Notes under the pieces: generated by a model
What the model was told of the DNA's origin: nothing
Database searches by the model: none
What the model saw: the letters and a program-made list of their open reading frames with translations, nothing else
Assembly (NCBI RefSeq): GCF_000972845.2
Contig: NC_040032.1
Span: 20,508,248-20,572,247, forward strand
Reading direction: 5' to 3'
Origin: Larimichthys crocea
Lineage: Eukaryota > Chordata > Actinopteri > Sciaenidae
DNA length: 64,000 nt
Shown here: positions 23,186 through 36,674 of the stretch, piece by piece
Layout of the letters: every line of letters begins with the position of its first letter
Numbering within the stretch: position 1 is the first letter of the stretch
Made by a program: the position numbers and the translations under genes

Positions 23186-24690
23186 TTTAGAATAGAATAT
23201 CTTTACTGCCATGCAATGCATAACGAAATTATAGTACCATCTTCAGTGCAGGAAGTATAAAACATAGAACAGAAAAACAGATAAAAGGGATAAAAACATG
23301 GGGAAAAAAGCAGCGCATGCATCCACATACATACAGTATATACAGAGCACCAGTCCATGAGTTATTTCATGTGGTCATTTAGGGAAGTTATGGCCTTGGC
23401 ATAAAAGCTGTTTTTCAGTCTGTTTGTGTGGGTCTTTAATGTCCTGTATTGCCTGCCTGAGGGCAACTGGTCAAATAAGATGTGACTGGGGTGGGATGGG
23501 TCCTTGATGATACAAGCAATAAAGTTCTTCCAGGGAAGGGAGGGGGCAGCCGATGATTTTCTGGGCGGTGTTGATGACCCTCTGGAGCGCTTTTCTCTCT
23601 GCAACTGTGCAGCTGGCAAACCATACGCAGATGCAGTAAGTCAGGATGCTCTCTATGGAGCAATGGTAGAATGACACAAGCAGCTTTTAGGAGAGGTGGT
23701 TCTCTGTGGCATTAGTCCTCGCCCCTGTATGTGCACGCCCAGAACCCTGAAGACTGAGTTCCTTGGTTTTGTTAGTTCTGAGCTAAGATTATCAGATTAT
23801 TGTCCCTGCACCACCCAGCCAGCCGCTCCACCTCACCCCGCACTGCAAATTGCTATTGCTGGTGTGAGCAGGGGTACAATCATGTGTATAAAGAGTGTAG
23901 AGCAGCACACAGCCCTCTGGGGAGCCAGTGCTGAGGCGGAGGGTTGATGAGGTGTAGGTCCCTACTCTCACTCTCTGGGGCCTATCAGATAGGAAGCCCT
24001 CTATCCACAGGCAGAGTAAGTGAGGTAGGACCAAGTCCTCCAGTTTCGTCACCAGTCTGCATGGTATAATGGTATTGAACACAGAGCTGAAGTCCACAGA
24101 CAGCAGCCTGGTGTAGTTCCCCCTCTGCTCAAAGTGGGTCAGGGCAACTTGGAGAATTGTGGCTGTTCACAACCTCTGTAGACCTGTTGGCCCTGTACGC
24201 AAACTGGTGTACGTCAAAGGTGGGTGGGAGGTGATGTGCTTCCTGACCAATTTCTCAAAACACTTGGTCACAGTGGGGGTGAGTGCCACTGGACGGTAGT
24301 CATTTAAGCTGCTGATGTTGCTCTTTTTAGGAAGTGGGACTATTATTGATGGCTTCAGGCAGGGTGGGATGGTGGACTGTGATAGTGACTGGTTGAAGAT
24401 CCTGGTGAAGACCCCAGCCAACTGCTCAGCACAGTCCTTCCTTGGGTTGACCGCCTCAGTGTGCACCTCACCTCGTACTCCTCCACAGTGAGGGTGTGGC
24501 TGGTGAGGGCTGGTGGACAGGATGCAGTTTCCTCTGGTCGATCCACCTCAAAACGGGGAAGTGTTTAAGTTCCTCTGCCAGCGAAGCGTCAGCAACCACC
24601 TCACCTCCGGGTTTGTAGCTGGTGATGTGCTGGACTCCCTGCCACACTTGCCTTGAGTGCCATGCCTGCTGTTCAGGTAGTCAATTTGGA
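23186..24690 (-). pseudogene. Decayed L2/CR1-clade LINE, RT and C-terminal part
   Basis: Minus-strand frames, shifted against one another, give reverse transcriptase pieces in order: [20 protein letters not shown] with [15 protein letters not shown], then DFSSVFNTIIP, then STGSPEGCVL. Next come the C-terminal SILTYCICVWF and ERKALQRVINTAQKIIG, and finally LFDQLPSGRQYRTLK with LKNSFYAKAI. The 3' end has the GCACTGAAGATGGTACTATA tail and an ATTCTATTCT terminus at about 23186. A degraded upstream segment (SLAEELKH-like) reaches about 24690, so the copy is 5' truncated. Frameshifts and an apparently altered RT catalytic region indicate an inactive element. Family known for target-primed retrotransposition. 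Confidence 0.85.
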
Positions 24691-25794
24691 AATAAGATAT
24701 CTGAAAGAACCTAGTACTACTTTGTCTTAGAACTGAAACTAACTTTTCACAGTTATTACATTTATAGCCTCTTGTTTTTGCATCGTCACCTTTTGGGAAT
24801 CACACCTCTGTGTCTGTTTTGAATTTGAATCTGTTCAGCAGAGGTGATTCATCAGCGGAGGGCTTTCATGAGGTCGCAGTGCCCCAAACTACGAGCGCTG
24901 ATATGGAATAGAGTCTTTGTTTACTCACCACATTTCCTGTCCAACGAGTCATCACAAAGCAGCAATACTCAGGCCTCAACCTCCACACCCACACATGTAC
25001 AGCAACATACGTACAGTACGCACTCACACTATTTATATACCTCCTTTGTCCTTTTCTCTTGTGGAGATAAAACTGAATCTCTTTACAATTTAAAGGACTG
25101 AACTCCCTTCAACACTCCACTGTTACTCTCTAAATAATAATGGAGGATATTAAACAATGTTTAAAGGTTAAACATAATGGATGTTACAAAACACTTGGTG
25201 CTTTTTATTCATAGAGACGACTGCTGCAAACATCAGTTTTATTTGTACAGAAAAATCTCAAGGCAAATCAGAGCACTGCTATCGATTTCTGGGCATAAAA
25301 TGTACCTGGATCTTCCACATATGCTTCCGCATTGTGGGGTCCATACAAGTGCACTTGAGACATCTACCAGCCAAGATGCTAACTTCTAGTTTAACCCTGG
25401 CTCTTCTCGACCTAATATTGTGGGACCAAATGGATCAAATTCTGACAGCAAAATAACTAATTTCGTTTGGGTTGGGATGGGTTTTTTTTTTACTGCTGAT
25501 TCTTTCACATTGTAAGCTTATAGGATTAAGTCTTTTTGGGGCCAGTGTGCGTACGTGACACGCGATTGTTGTCATTACATGGTTTGACCACTTTGTTGAA
25601 TTTGCTGCAAAGCTTGGCACACTTCCTTGGGGCTTGTTCCCACCAGCGTTATTTTTTCCACTCCATATTCTGTGAAGACCTGCTGGCTAACACTGACCTA
25701 ACTTCACCAACCAGAATCTCGGCTCCTTTCCAGCATGGATATGTACATCGATGTCAGTTTTTGAGCCACGTCAAAATCCAAAATGTGGACCACA

Positions 25795-26345
25795 ACCAAT
25801 GACAGTATAATAAATAGACAGAGCCTGATTGACATCAGGTAGGTAGGAGTTACGTAGGTTTCCGAAGCACAGTTTTGAAGCCGAAAATATGCCACACTGA
25901 CCGCCGCCATGTTTGATGTACTGCTCCTTCCACCTCCCAGCTGATCCAAATATCAGCAAAGATGTGGATCATCGGCAGACCTGACACGGGCGAAATGACG
26001 CCTGAGTGCTCAAACAAGCCATCTGTAATGGCACCTACTTGTCAAGCAAAGCAGCCACGCTGTTAATTATGCATAACTATAAGCCTTAATATCATCTGAA
26101 CAGGTCAGTTAAAAAAAATTCACCCACCACAGTTTTTATGAACGGGGAAATTAGTTACAGAGAGCAAAACCTTTGTCAGGCTGTAAACATGTTTATTTCT
26201 GCTGTAAAGTTGGGCATTTTCATACAATGGCTTATGGAGGTTGACTCATCTCTTGACTCTTCTGCAGTCTGTCGCAAGCAGCCGCTCAAGGAATTACAGT
26301 TTTTAGCACTCCACATAGGCTTCAGGTTGCCGCTTGCCTATAACA
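25795..26345 (-). repeat. Dispersed repeat family A, near full-length copy
   Basis: Antiparallel to the copy at 27865-28395. The minus strand shows the CTGTAATTCCTTGAGCGG, AACTTTACAGCAGAAATAAA, AATTATGCATAAC...ACAGC, GAGCACTCAGGCGTCATTTC and CATGGCGGCGGTC blocks in the same order. Confidence 0.7.
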
Positions 26346-27864
26346 GACAGCCCAGGCCAGTCTTGTTTTTAGCCTAGCTGATTGCTGGAAAATGCCTTTT
26401 GCTATGTCATAACGCACATCGTTAATTGTTGAATACTGTGCCCATACTGGCTGGTTAAATGGAGTGAGGACTCAGCAGTCAGTGGCAGCTTTTAGGTCTT
26501 AATCCAAATGTAGTTCAAATCTTAACCAAAGTTTGAGAAAATTAGCGTGCATTTTCATCCACTACTGTTTTGTGAACATTAAAGGTTGATTCAGTGAGAA
26601 ACAGCAAGTTAGCGAGAGCTAAACTGCTGCATAAGAAGAATAAGACACAACAAGGCCACTAAAAGAACTCCAGTCAAAGTTCAAATGATGTAAAACATGA
26701 TGGAAATCAGAGATTTTTGTTAGATTCATGTATTAATGTTAGAGTCGCACCCCATATATCTCTGAGAGTGAGTTTAAATCACATGATTTATAGATGTCGT
26801 CATTCCTTCACTACTGTAAGTCTGTTTGTTTTGCACCTTGAGTCATTCTGCTTTTATAAATAAACCAACTTTTCCACCTCAGCCAAGTGTAATAACGTTT
26901 TTGCAATACTTTTTTACATTTTTGGCTGAGTCGCCTGTAACTATCCAGTTTCTGATCTCTTTATCCAGCCGGTGATCATGTGAGGATTCAGTGTTTTCCT
27001 TCAAGGACACTCTCCAGGCCACAGCGGGCCACTTCACCTCCTCTGAGGTTTCAGAAAGCAGCATGTCTGTCATCGCATTTCACTCAGAGCAAAAACACAT
27101 GATCACTGGACCCATGTGAGATCGGTGTCAGATTAAAATCTTAAGATCACAAACTTCTTTTATAGGAAATGAGTTCTTGGCTTTTTCCTACTGGTGTCCT
27201 TGAATTCTTTGAAACTCTACAACTCGTTTCTTAAAGATGAGTGAGTTTTCACACATTAAGAACTGAGACAGTGAAGTTCAAGTTCAAAAGTTCACTTTTC
27301 AGATGTGATCTTTGATCTTGATCTCTAAAAAAAAGCTTTCTATTAATGTTAGCACATTATTTTATTTCCTACATTTCTTATCTGTTTTATTATTTAGTAG
27401 TTTTTATCTTGCACAATTGTTGGGAATTAATGTACTACTTTAATCTGATCTTGGCTCAGCCATGTAAAGCAAATAGTTTTGAAGTTAAAAACAGATTTAT
27501 AGACAAATTAAATAGAAAGTCCTACAGTCTGTTACCTATTGAGAGTTCACACAGTCACAGTCTTATACTAAAGTATAATCATATTTATAATGTATTTTCT
27601 GTAATGTTGCATTTTGTATATTTGGCTACATGATGCTAACTAGCTCGCTGTTTGCAAATTACCCCCTTAGCCAACACTACCAACCAACTTTAGACCCATG
27701 CTGCAGTTAGCGAGTTGGTCTCTGCCTTGCATCACTCTTAGCTTGTAGAAAGCAATCATTAGTTACACTTTTACTTTGTGCCATTAAATCATCTATTGTT
27801 GGCTAACATAAATGTGTCAATCTATATTGCACTGATTAATTTATTGCTTCTGTTTAGCACTGAT

Positions 27865-28395
27865 TAGACAACCACAACCTCCATGGCTGTGAAGTAAAAC
27901 CAATGCAGATGTGCCAAAAACTGCAGTTCCTCAAATGTCCACTTGAGGCTGGCTCCAAATGTGAGTCAAACTCTATAAGCCCCCATATTAAAATGTCCAA
28001 CTTTACAGCAGAAATAAACATGTTCACAGCCAGCCAGTTTTGGTCTCTATAGCTAATTTCCTCGTTCATGACAACTGTACTGAGGGTGAACTTTTATATA
28101 ACTCACCTGTTCACATTATACTAGGCTTAAAGCTATGCAGAATTAAAAGCATGGTTGCTTTAATTGACAGGTGGGTGTCATTATTGGATGGCTTGTTTGA
28201 GCACCCAGGCGTCATTCAGCCGCCTCAGGTCCACCGATCATCCACGTATTTGCCCATTTTTAGATCAGGTGTCAGAGGCAGGAATGCCAAGATGGCGACA
28301 GCCAGAGCCACCACACTGTGAGCTTCAAACCATGTTTTTAGAAACCTGTGGGTGATGTCACGCATACTGCGTCCATGTTTATACAGTCTATGCAT
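27865..28395 (+). repeat. Dispersed repeat family A, best copy
   Basis: About 530 bases, from CCTCCATGGCTGTGAAG to GTCCATGTTTATACAGTCTA. The order of blocks is: AAACTGCAGTTCCTCAAATG; CCAACTTTACAGCAGAAATA; TTTTGGTCTCTATAGCTAAT; AACTCACCTGTTCAC; GCATGGTTGCTTTAATTGAC; TTTGAGCACCCAGGCGTCAT; CAGGAATGCCAAGATGGCG; GAAACCTGTGGGTGATGTCA. It has no long open frame and is a non-coding dispersed repeat of unknown class, very common in fish genomes. Confidence 0.75.
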
Positions 28396-28985
28396 AAAAC
28401 CTGGCAAATGCCACAGTCTAAAAAGTCCAATTCAAAACTTTTTTAACTATCATCAACACAATATACTTTAAGTACCACAAGTACACAGAATGTCATATTA
28501 TTCTGTTTTTGTCACTCATCAGTACATTTTAATAATGTAGTTCATCAACATGGAGCCTTTTTTTATTGCTTATTTATTACTACTTTTTTTTTTGCCCTGT
28601 TCTCTGTATCTGTGGATGAATTAAACTGTTCACATCTGCCAACAAAACAAAGATACTTGATATTTCAGCAGCTCAGTGTCGTTGGATTAAACTGTATGAT
28701 GTCTGAGTGAAACCATCCAACACATACTGATCGATTCCCACATTACGCAACCTCTCAGACGCACTGCTGTTTTTTTTTTAAATGTCCTTTCTTCATCTCC
28801 TCTGAGAGGAACAGCAGGAGGGTTTTTCATCCTGACACTCAGAAGAAAAAACAGCCATAATAAACCAATAAATGAATGACACGGAGATCATAATACAAAG
28901 GCGATTTAAAAACCTCAAACAGCGGTGAACTCACAGCTCATTTAAACACTACAGGTCGCTGTTTTTGGTGGGAACAAAAACTCAC

Positions 28986-29420
28986 CTTTAATTTTTCTGG
29001 CGCCTCCGATGAGATGACGCACTCGGCTCGCTCCGTGCCATTTAAGTTTTATGAAATATGACAAAAACAAAGAGGGTAAAAACAACACTTTCCTCTCCCT
29101 GTGAGTGTGTACTGTCCACCGGTTAAAGGATGTGAGCTCCTCTGCTCCTCCCTGCGCGGTGCTGCCTTGAGCTGCGCGTCGTGTTCCGGACGTCAGCGGT
29201 GATAAAAAGGAGGTTTATCGGTTCACCTTGACAGCCTGGCTCCTCCTTCCCTCCTTCCCTCTCTCTCTCTCTCTCTCCTTCATTCAGTCCCTCGCTTCCT
29301 CTCTCATCACTGGAACAGCACAAGGAGCGTTTCGTGACACTCAACCCGTCTGTCCGTCTGTCTGTCTGGATGACGAGAATACAAATCAACCTGCCGGCGG
29401 GGGTTTTCCGAGGACGCACG
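28986..29420 (-). promoter_or_regulatory. prr7: CpG-rich promoter-like region, candidate prr7 first exon
   Basis: This interval is much richer in CpG than its surroundings. It carries a near-consensus CRE (GGACGTCA at about 29187-29194) and on the minus strand ends at a strong donor AAAG|GTGAGT (exon end 28986). The next recognised gene on that strand is prr7, 9 kb downstream, so this is a plausible first non-coding exon and promoter. A CT-rich tract at 29245-29281 would lie upstream. No transcript evidence is available. Confidence 0.35.
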
Positions 29421-29429
29421 ACTTTGGAA

Positions 29430-32400
29430 ATGGAGACAGACTCTATGGAGGTCGTAAAGAAATACTGGGGAGATATTTACAGTAGTTTATTGTTATGTTA
29501 TCTCTCTTGCCTCCAGAATATTTATTTAGTCATTGTTTATTAGGGTTTGTTGGAAAAACCCAATGATGGGCTTATCTTACTGCTTTCAGAGTGCAGTATC
29601 ACTGTGGTAAATATGGACAGGTGTTCACCTGTATTAGCTATGATTATATTACCTCTGATGAAAAACTAGTGAGTCAAACAAGGTCAACAACACAAGACAT
29701 AGCAGTCACCTAATATGACTTACTAGTCCAACAGCAAGAAACCCAGCTTGGTGTCTTTCAGCCTTTTTATTTCGCAAAACTCTCACCACCAACTCTTGTC
29801 CAGCAGCTTCTTGCTCAATCACCGAGCATCTGTCTTCCTCCATCAACATCCTCTTTGGTCTCTTCGCCTCATTATATCCCTATATAAAGGCTGCTGATCC
29901 CGGTTACATTGCCTGCCTGTCCTGCTCCGGTTCTGGCATGACACTGGCTCTGCATTCCCTTCCTCTTCCACTTCCTCTTCCCGGTGGTCCAAAACTCCTG
30001 TGATACAAACACGAACACTCCCAAAGTGCTCTGAGCTCACAGTCCGGGCTTCCCGGCTAACAAACTGAGCTAACATCAGCTACTGTTAATAGTAGTTCAC
30101 GTGGTAAGACAAGACAAAAATCCAACTTTATGACGCGCAATGTTTGGAGAGTTTTAATTGTTGGTCTGTGACATAGAAAATCGAATGGTTACTTCCTCTC
30201 TTCACACTATTTCCACAACAGGAAGTGCAACAGGAGTATTCCTATATGAATGAATGAATTTTTTAGGATGCTAGCCTGGTGACCTTGAGAATTATCTCAA
30301 TCTCAGATGAGTTTGGAATAAGTACAAAGTCTTTTGTGGTGCTGGAGGACGTCATTGTGATGTCAGTAAGGTTTTCTGATGAGATTAGAGTCTACAAATG
30401 TCTAATACAAAAGTCTGTTTTACAAACTGTGAACGTTTGCCAGGCAGAGAGGGTCAGTTTACACTCATACTAGTGACTAAAAGTCTGGATATTTTAATCT
30501 CTTGTGAGTCACCCAACCTTACTGAAGTGTAATACTACTGTAAATAGATCAACATAATCACAGTAGTGAATAATTAAAAGTCAGTTCTTGTCTCTGTCAA
30601 CAGAAAAGAGCAGATGCAGCTTTTAATCAAATGACATCAAGTTACAAACAGGTGAGTTGATATCAGATGACCGTCAGTTTACAACACCTGCACCTCATGC
30701 AAATGAAATATTCATAAACTTGTTACAGCAACGACAACATGTACCCACACCTTTGAGAGGTGAAGACTGCCTTTGTAAATAAAGTTTGATATCTTAAACT
30801 TTACATACATGTGAGGCAGGTGTCCTCGAGAGCCGGAGATGAAGAGTCACACAAATCAGCTGGTTATAATCCAGGTAATCATCGTGGGTTTGTGAACAAA
30901 ATGTTCCAGTTGTGATAAAAAGTGACCGTGACTTATCAGTCATGAAAGAAATGTTGGTTTCTTCAACAGGCATCAGTGTTCAGGACCTGCAGCTGATTTG
31001 ACTGTCAAACATACTGAAGTCAAATCGCTGTGAGCAGCCGGCGTCTGGTAACAGAGTAAACATCTGAACAACACCAGCTGTGTGTCCAGTGAAGTACACA
31101 GATACGATGCAGTATAAACACAGTACATACTATATGAATACCAAGTAACGTAAGAAAGTCCTGTTTGTTTGACCCATCCAGACAGACAGGCATTCAGATT
31201 GGAATATACTTAATATTTAAATGTTTTTTAAAAGTTAAATATGTAACACATTTCCTGTTGTTGATGGTCTGAGCATAGGTACCTATGAAGTATATTTATT
31301 AGTAATATATCTTCCTTGAAAACAAGAATTTGCTCATCTTAGACATAAATGTGTGGCATATATTTCTGAGGAGACAACCAGTGCTCCAAAGAATCATGAT
31401 ATAAGCACAGAGCCATGATTTAATGTAGTTAAAAGACGGTACTCCATACAGGTTCTGTAGAGTTATCAATTATTCATTTAAAATGCAATTCAAGCCTGTT
31501 GCATTACGACAAATGTAACCTGGATTTGTTTTTTTTATATCAAACACTTGTTCTCTTCTTCATATGAAAGTAGAGCACAAAACAAAAGAAGCTGATTAAT
31601 CTTCCTCGTGAGACAATGAGTCATAATTTGGTCCTGTGTTTGGAGAAAAGTGCAAATCAGCCAATCAGCACTGACGTCACTCTTCCAATTAAAGAAGGAG
31701 TGTGAAATTTGAAGTGATGGTGATGATGATAAAGCATCTTGTGACTGAAAGTCTGTGGGTAGGTTCACTTTAAGTTCACACTGCTGCCAGTTCACACATA
31801 CAGCTTTTTGATCAATGACTGTCCGGAGGGCGGCCGTTTTCGGAGACTGTTGAGATGAACACTGAGGCTGTTGTCTTCATCAGTTCCTTCGTCATAAAGA
31901 TCAGTCTGTTCATCACACTCACACACACAAAACAGCTTGGCATTTTGCCCAATTATTGCCTCCTTAGAACCCGTCAGTTTGGCCCTTTGGTGTCACACAG
32001 CTGACTGGTTGTAGAGGAACTTGAGGCTTTTATGAAACTTTTCCAGGCCTGGGGGGATTCCTGGAATTTGAAAGTTCTCTACTAAGTACAGCAGGATTTT
32101 TTTTGTTACTTAGTAGTTACATATTCAGATTATTAATGAAATATTAAACAAGTAAATTATGATTTTATTATAGATTAATCTACCCAGCAGTATGTTAAGT
32201 AATATAAAGTACATTCAAAACTCAAAACTAAGTTGCCTAGAGACTTGAGAGCTTGGTAAAAACAGTTATATCTGTCCATGTATATGCTAGAGCCAGGAGA
32301 CAATTAACTTAGCTTAGCATAAAGAAACCAGGGGAAAGAAAAGCTCTGCGCAGTGATTTTCCAGTGAAGTATGGTTGCCAGGCAACTAGTGCACTGAAGT

Positions 32401-32500
32401 GCAAAGAAAGTTTCTGAAGTGTATGTAAGTTTATGTAGTAATATCCTTCATACAATCATGTTGGTTTTTAATAGAGTGCTGCCTGAAGAGTTGAAGGTTC
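29430..32500. other. Intergenic stretch, nothing recognised
   Basis: There are only short unsupported open frames and no protein similarity. A segment at 32285-32350 (TAACTTAGCTTAGCATAAAG) resembles a common fish repeat. Confidence 0.45.
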
Positions 32501-32524
32501 CGGGTATACAATGTTATTTTGGGC

Positions 32525-32850
32525 CCTGTTCCTTACATGCAGAGATTTTTCTGGATTCTTTGATTCTTTGAATGATAATATGGATTGTAGATGGTGAAAT
32601 CCATGAATTCATTCAGACATTGGGTTGAGAAACGTTGTTCTTAAACCTCACTCCTTAGTTGTGAACAACCCAGCCTTCATATTACTATCACCTGTTACCA
32701 ATAAACCAAGACAAAGTTTGAACATTATATATCTTGTCCTTGTACTGTATTTATGGGTTGAGCATGATTTGTAAATCATTGTAATCTGTTCACATTTTAC
32801 AACTTTTTATTTTAATATATTAATCTGGATATGTGCAGACATTCCTTTCT
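32525..32850 (+). mobile_element. Decayed DNA-transposon-like repeat
   Basis: Blocks GATTCTTTGATTCTTTGAAT, TGAGAAACGTTGTTCTTAAA, TTTGAACATTATATATCTTG and TTTGTAAATCATTGTAATCT follow the order of a widespread fish repeat with transposon features. The terminal sequence is lost and the superfamily is not assigned. Confidence 0.4.
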
Positions 32851-33549
32851 ATGTTCAGAGTGGTAGGAAAGAAGGCACAAGGACAATGTTTTTTTTTAAA
32901 CTTTAACAAACAAAGCGTTTAATATCAAACTGCACAGAATCTAATAGTGTGCAATTAAACACTGGAGCAGCAACAGTCTGAAGATTCACAGTGTGAAACG
33001 AGGCTAACAAATGATTTTAATTGTAATTCCTGTGAGCCACGGAGGGCGCACTAACGCGCTATTAGAATAACAAATTTTGTTTTGCTGTGCATTTAAAATC
33101 AACCCCCTCCCTCACTGTCAGTTGTGGGTCAGATGCAGAAACATATTTGAGGGTCTTTGAATGACGAGATAGTCATCCTCTAACCTGCTTAATGTGAGAG
33201 GAGAGAATCATCCATAATTTGGCTGCAAACTTGTGGGTACAGATTTGTGTTATAGAACCAGTTGAGTGTGTATGGATATTTAACAGAGACGTTTCGGTGT
33301 GTTTTTGTTTTGTCTCCAGCTCGGTGCTCCTTGGTGGGAGCTCAGTAAGTTTGATGAGGACGAGACGCTGAGCGGGTCTAACCGGCATCCTCGTGCAAGA
33401 AAACAACACAGTGATGAGCCGGAGATGATTGCTATGACAACAGCTCTCTGTGGGAAGCGAGGAACTAACAAAAGCTATTACATAAAGACAGCCGTGAACT
33501 TAATACTGGCAAATTAAAAAGACTTTCTTCAGTGTTATTAACTTACAAT

Positions 33550-33575
33550 ATGTGTGTGTGTGTGTGTGTGTGTGT
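33550..33575. repeat. (GT)n microsatellite
   Basis: Perfect GT repeat of about 26 bases. Confidence 0.9.
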
Positions 33576-33599
33576 CATGTGGCAACATCCAATCCAAAA

Positions 33600-35830
33600 A
33601 AACAACAACGCAGCTCTCTGTTGCTGGAGTGATGGAAAATGAGACACAACGACACCTTTTCTACACTGGTGATGTAGCGACAGCAGTGAAAATGCAATAG
33701 AAATAAGAAATGTGCGCAACTTACAAGAAAACTGTCCTCAAAGCGAATAAATTGGCCTTAAATATATTAAAAGGTCTCTAGATTTGTAGGGTGGATTTTC
33801 ATGAAGGCCCCTTGTTTTACGACTTATTCCTGTTTCTTGAAAGTTGACAGACTTGCTCATTGGCATGCTGATGAGATGCCAAAGTGCTGATTGCTTGTTT
33901 TTTTTTCCAGTTTCCTGCCCTCAGCGGGGAAACCTGACTGCTCGGTATTGAGGCATTAAGTGCCTCGCATGCGGTAACGCCAGGGAAAAAGAAGCAATTC
34001 GGGGTCATGAGTCTCTTTCAAGTTCAGCTCTCAAACAAAAACTTGATTCTTCTCCACGGTCACAGCTTTTGGTTAAAGGATAAGTGGGCATATCAAAGCT
34101 TTCAAAAACCCTTTGGTTGGTCCTGAGATTTTTACTGAAATGTTAAGAAGATGTGGTGTTTTCAGTTTAAAGTAAAACATAGAGATTAGAGAGGCTATGG
34201 TTAAAATATCTTTTCTCCTTGACCTTCTGATGATATCAAACATGAAGGTAGGTACACCCCCTTCAGCATCAAACAGGGAGGAGGAAACCTGGTAGTTACT
34301 ATAGTAGCAGCCAGTAAAACTACTAAAATACTGTCACACACAGTGTAGATGGAAAATTAAGTGTTTTTAGTATGTTTAATTTGGCATGCATCTGACCCAC
34401 CAACCACCAACTTATTTTAGTTAGAAATATAATTTTTTTTTTATCTGTTTGCCTCATTTCTACAGTCGTCAGCTAACCAAAGGAGGCTGGTAGCAAGTTC
34501 TTGAGTTGTTGAGGCGACAAAATCGACAATGTAAAGTTTGTACAGAAACACAGTTTCTTTGTGGATTATCTTAATGCCAAATTGACATGAAGATTGTTGA
34601 CATATGACGTCCTTTATCTAGTGTTTGTAGAGTGACGTGTTTTACGGACACGTAATGAATTGTACAAACTGTCATTTCTTAAAGGAAGTTTGGTGTAATA
34701 TTCATAATGTTTATTTTTTAACATCAACACTACAGAAACACTAGGTAACCTTTAAATATACGATGTTGACTGATGTTTGTTATTGGTTTGATAAATGGTT
34801 TAACTGGTGTGTATTGATTGCTGAGAGTGGCTGATCAGACTAATTATCAGAATATTATCATATTTAGTTTCTAGCAGCAGTATGCATTAAATAACCGGTT
34901 CTTCTGGTGTGTGGTTTTTAAACTACCTTTAAAAAATGTTTGTATGTTCTTTGTGGTACAAAGTTTGTGACAGTCTAAGATACCATTAATGCAACGTTAA
35001 TATAACGGCACACGAACATCAGTAGTATTATTGTGTTTAGCACCTTTTAGAAGTTACATAGCAGCTTTTTCAACAAATGTTTCACTTTGTGCTCTCTAAT
35101 TTGTAATTTAAATAACACTCTTAATTTAAATATTGCATGTATTTTGCCTCCTCCCTTCTTGAACAGGACAGCAAACACCTTTAGTGCAACGCATTCAGTC
35201 AGAAACTGATGAAAAAGTTGTTTATGAATCACTTTTTTGAGCTGAACAGCATTCACAGTATCATCCTGGTTTTACAGTGAAAGTCTGCTATCCTATAAAA
35301 TACAATTAAAGGATCTTGAAGACACCTCCTCTAACATCTCTCCATTCTTCAGCTACCATCCAGGGCTTGAAATAGAGTGATGACAGATGGATCTCCCACA
35401 TTTAGAACCCACCTTCCTCACCTCCAATATTTCTGACCTGTCTAACAACCTAATGACTCAGACTCTAGAGCCATGCTAGAAGCTGTGGGAGTGGTGCTTT
35501 GAGTTAAATGCTAACATCAACATGCTGCATTTCATGTCATGATTGTGTTTTTACAATCACTCCTGTAATTTGTTGATGATTATTATTGCCAGAGTCAGAG
35601 TTTTGGCAACCAAACAACACGAGTGTTTGGGCTCTCAAGTTCAATCCCCCCAACAAACACAGAATGCTTGCTGAGATGAGAAACGATGTAGTAACAGTTC
35701 ATTTTTAGACCGATGGAGGATCTAAAAATGGAGTCATTATCAAGCTGCTTGTGGTTCCCAGCATGTGGAGAGATGGTGGAAACTCCTCTAAAGTGGTTTA
35801 CAGCTGACGTGGTTTCCACTGTTGGAATCT
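33600..35830. other. Intergenic stretch, nothing recognised
   Basis: AT-rich, with no coding, RNA or clear transposon features on either strand. Confidence 0.45.
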
Positions 35831-35847
35831 GCCCACGCTGAGTATGA

Positions 35848-35848
<1 letters not shown>

Positions 35849-35884
<36 letters not shown>
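35849..35884. repeat. (GT)n microsatellite
   Basis: Perfect TG repeat of about 36 bases. Confidence 0.9.
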
Positions 35885-35886
<2 letters not shown>

Positions 35887-36674
35887 AGCGTGAGTAGTGT
35901 TTTATGTGTCGAGATGAGATTACAAGAATCAAATTACAAACTGCTTGACTCACTTCAGTTATGATCAGAGGAGATTCACGTCTTACTAAGAGCAGAAAAT
36001 AGTTTTTATTATGATTAGCTTGTTAGTCAGTCAGTCACTCGGATCCAGACTGAAATATCTCATAAACGTTTTCCACATTCATACTACTTATTTTGGTGAT
36101 CCTGACTTTTCTTCCAGTGCCACATTTTTGTGTTCTTACTGTTGCCAAGTCTCTTATCTGATAATCTCTATAAACAGACATGCAGAATCTGTCGGCAAGT
36201 GACCAAGACTTTGTCATTAGAAGTCTTCTGGTTTCTGTTTGTATTAATGACCAATCACGTTTAATCAGGCTTTGGTTGCATTGGGCCAAACAGTCTGTGT
36301 GAACAGCAATAGAGCTGTCACCATCAGTCCTGCACTATAAATACCAGCCCATTTCCATTAATTCTTTGCCAGATTGTCTATACTGTACTTAGGCCTTAGC
36401 TTTCCAGGTTTGAGTCATAAATAAAAAATCTCTTGACTCTTTGATGAAATTTGGATATTCAAATTACTAATCTACAGTCTACAATAACAATAATAATAAC
36501 AATGCTAACTTTCTGATGCTAAGCAGATAATGTTCCCAATGTTCACCATAGTTTAGTGTGTTGTCTGCTAAGCCAATGCTAATATCGGATATTTAGAGCT
36601 GAGGCTAATTCCCATCAGTCATCAGTTTGGCAGATATTACACAAGAGACCTCCTGTGCTGAAAAATGATGACTC

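Noticed and set aside
23362..24546. Reverse-transcriptase-like frames as a host gene
   Set aside because: Frameshifts between segments and a LINE-type 3' tail show a decayed retrotransposon.
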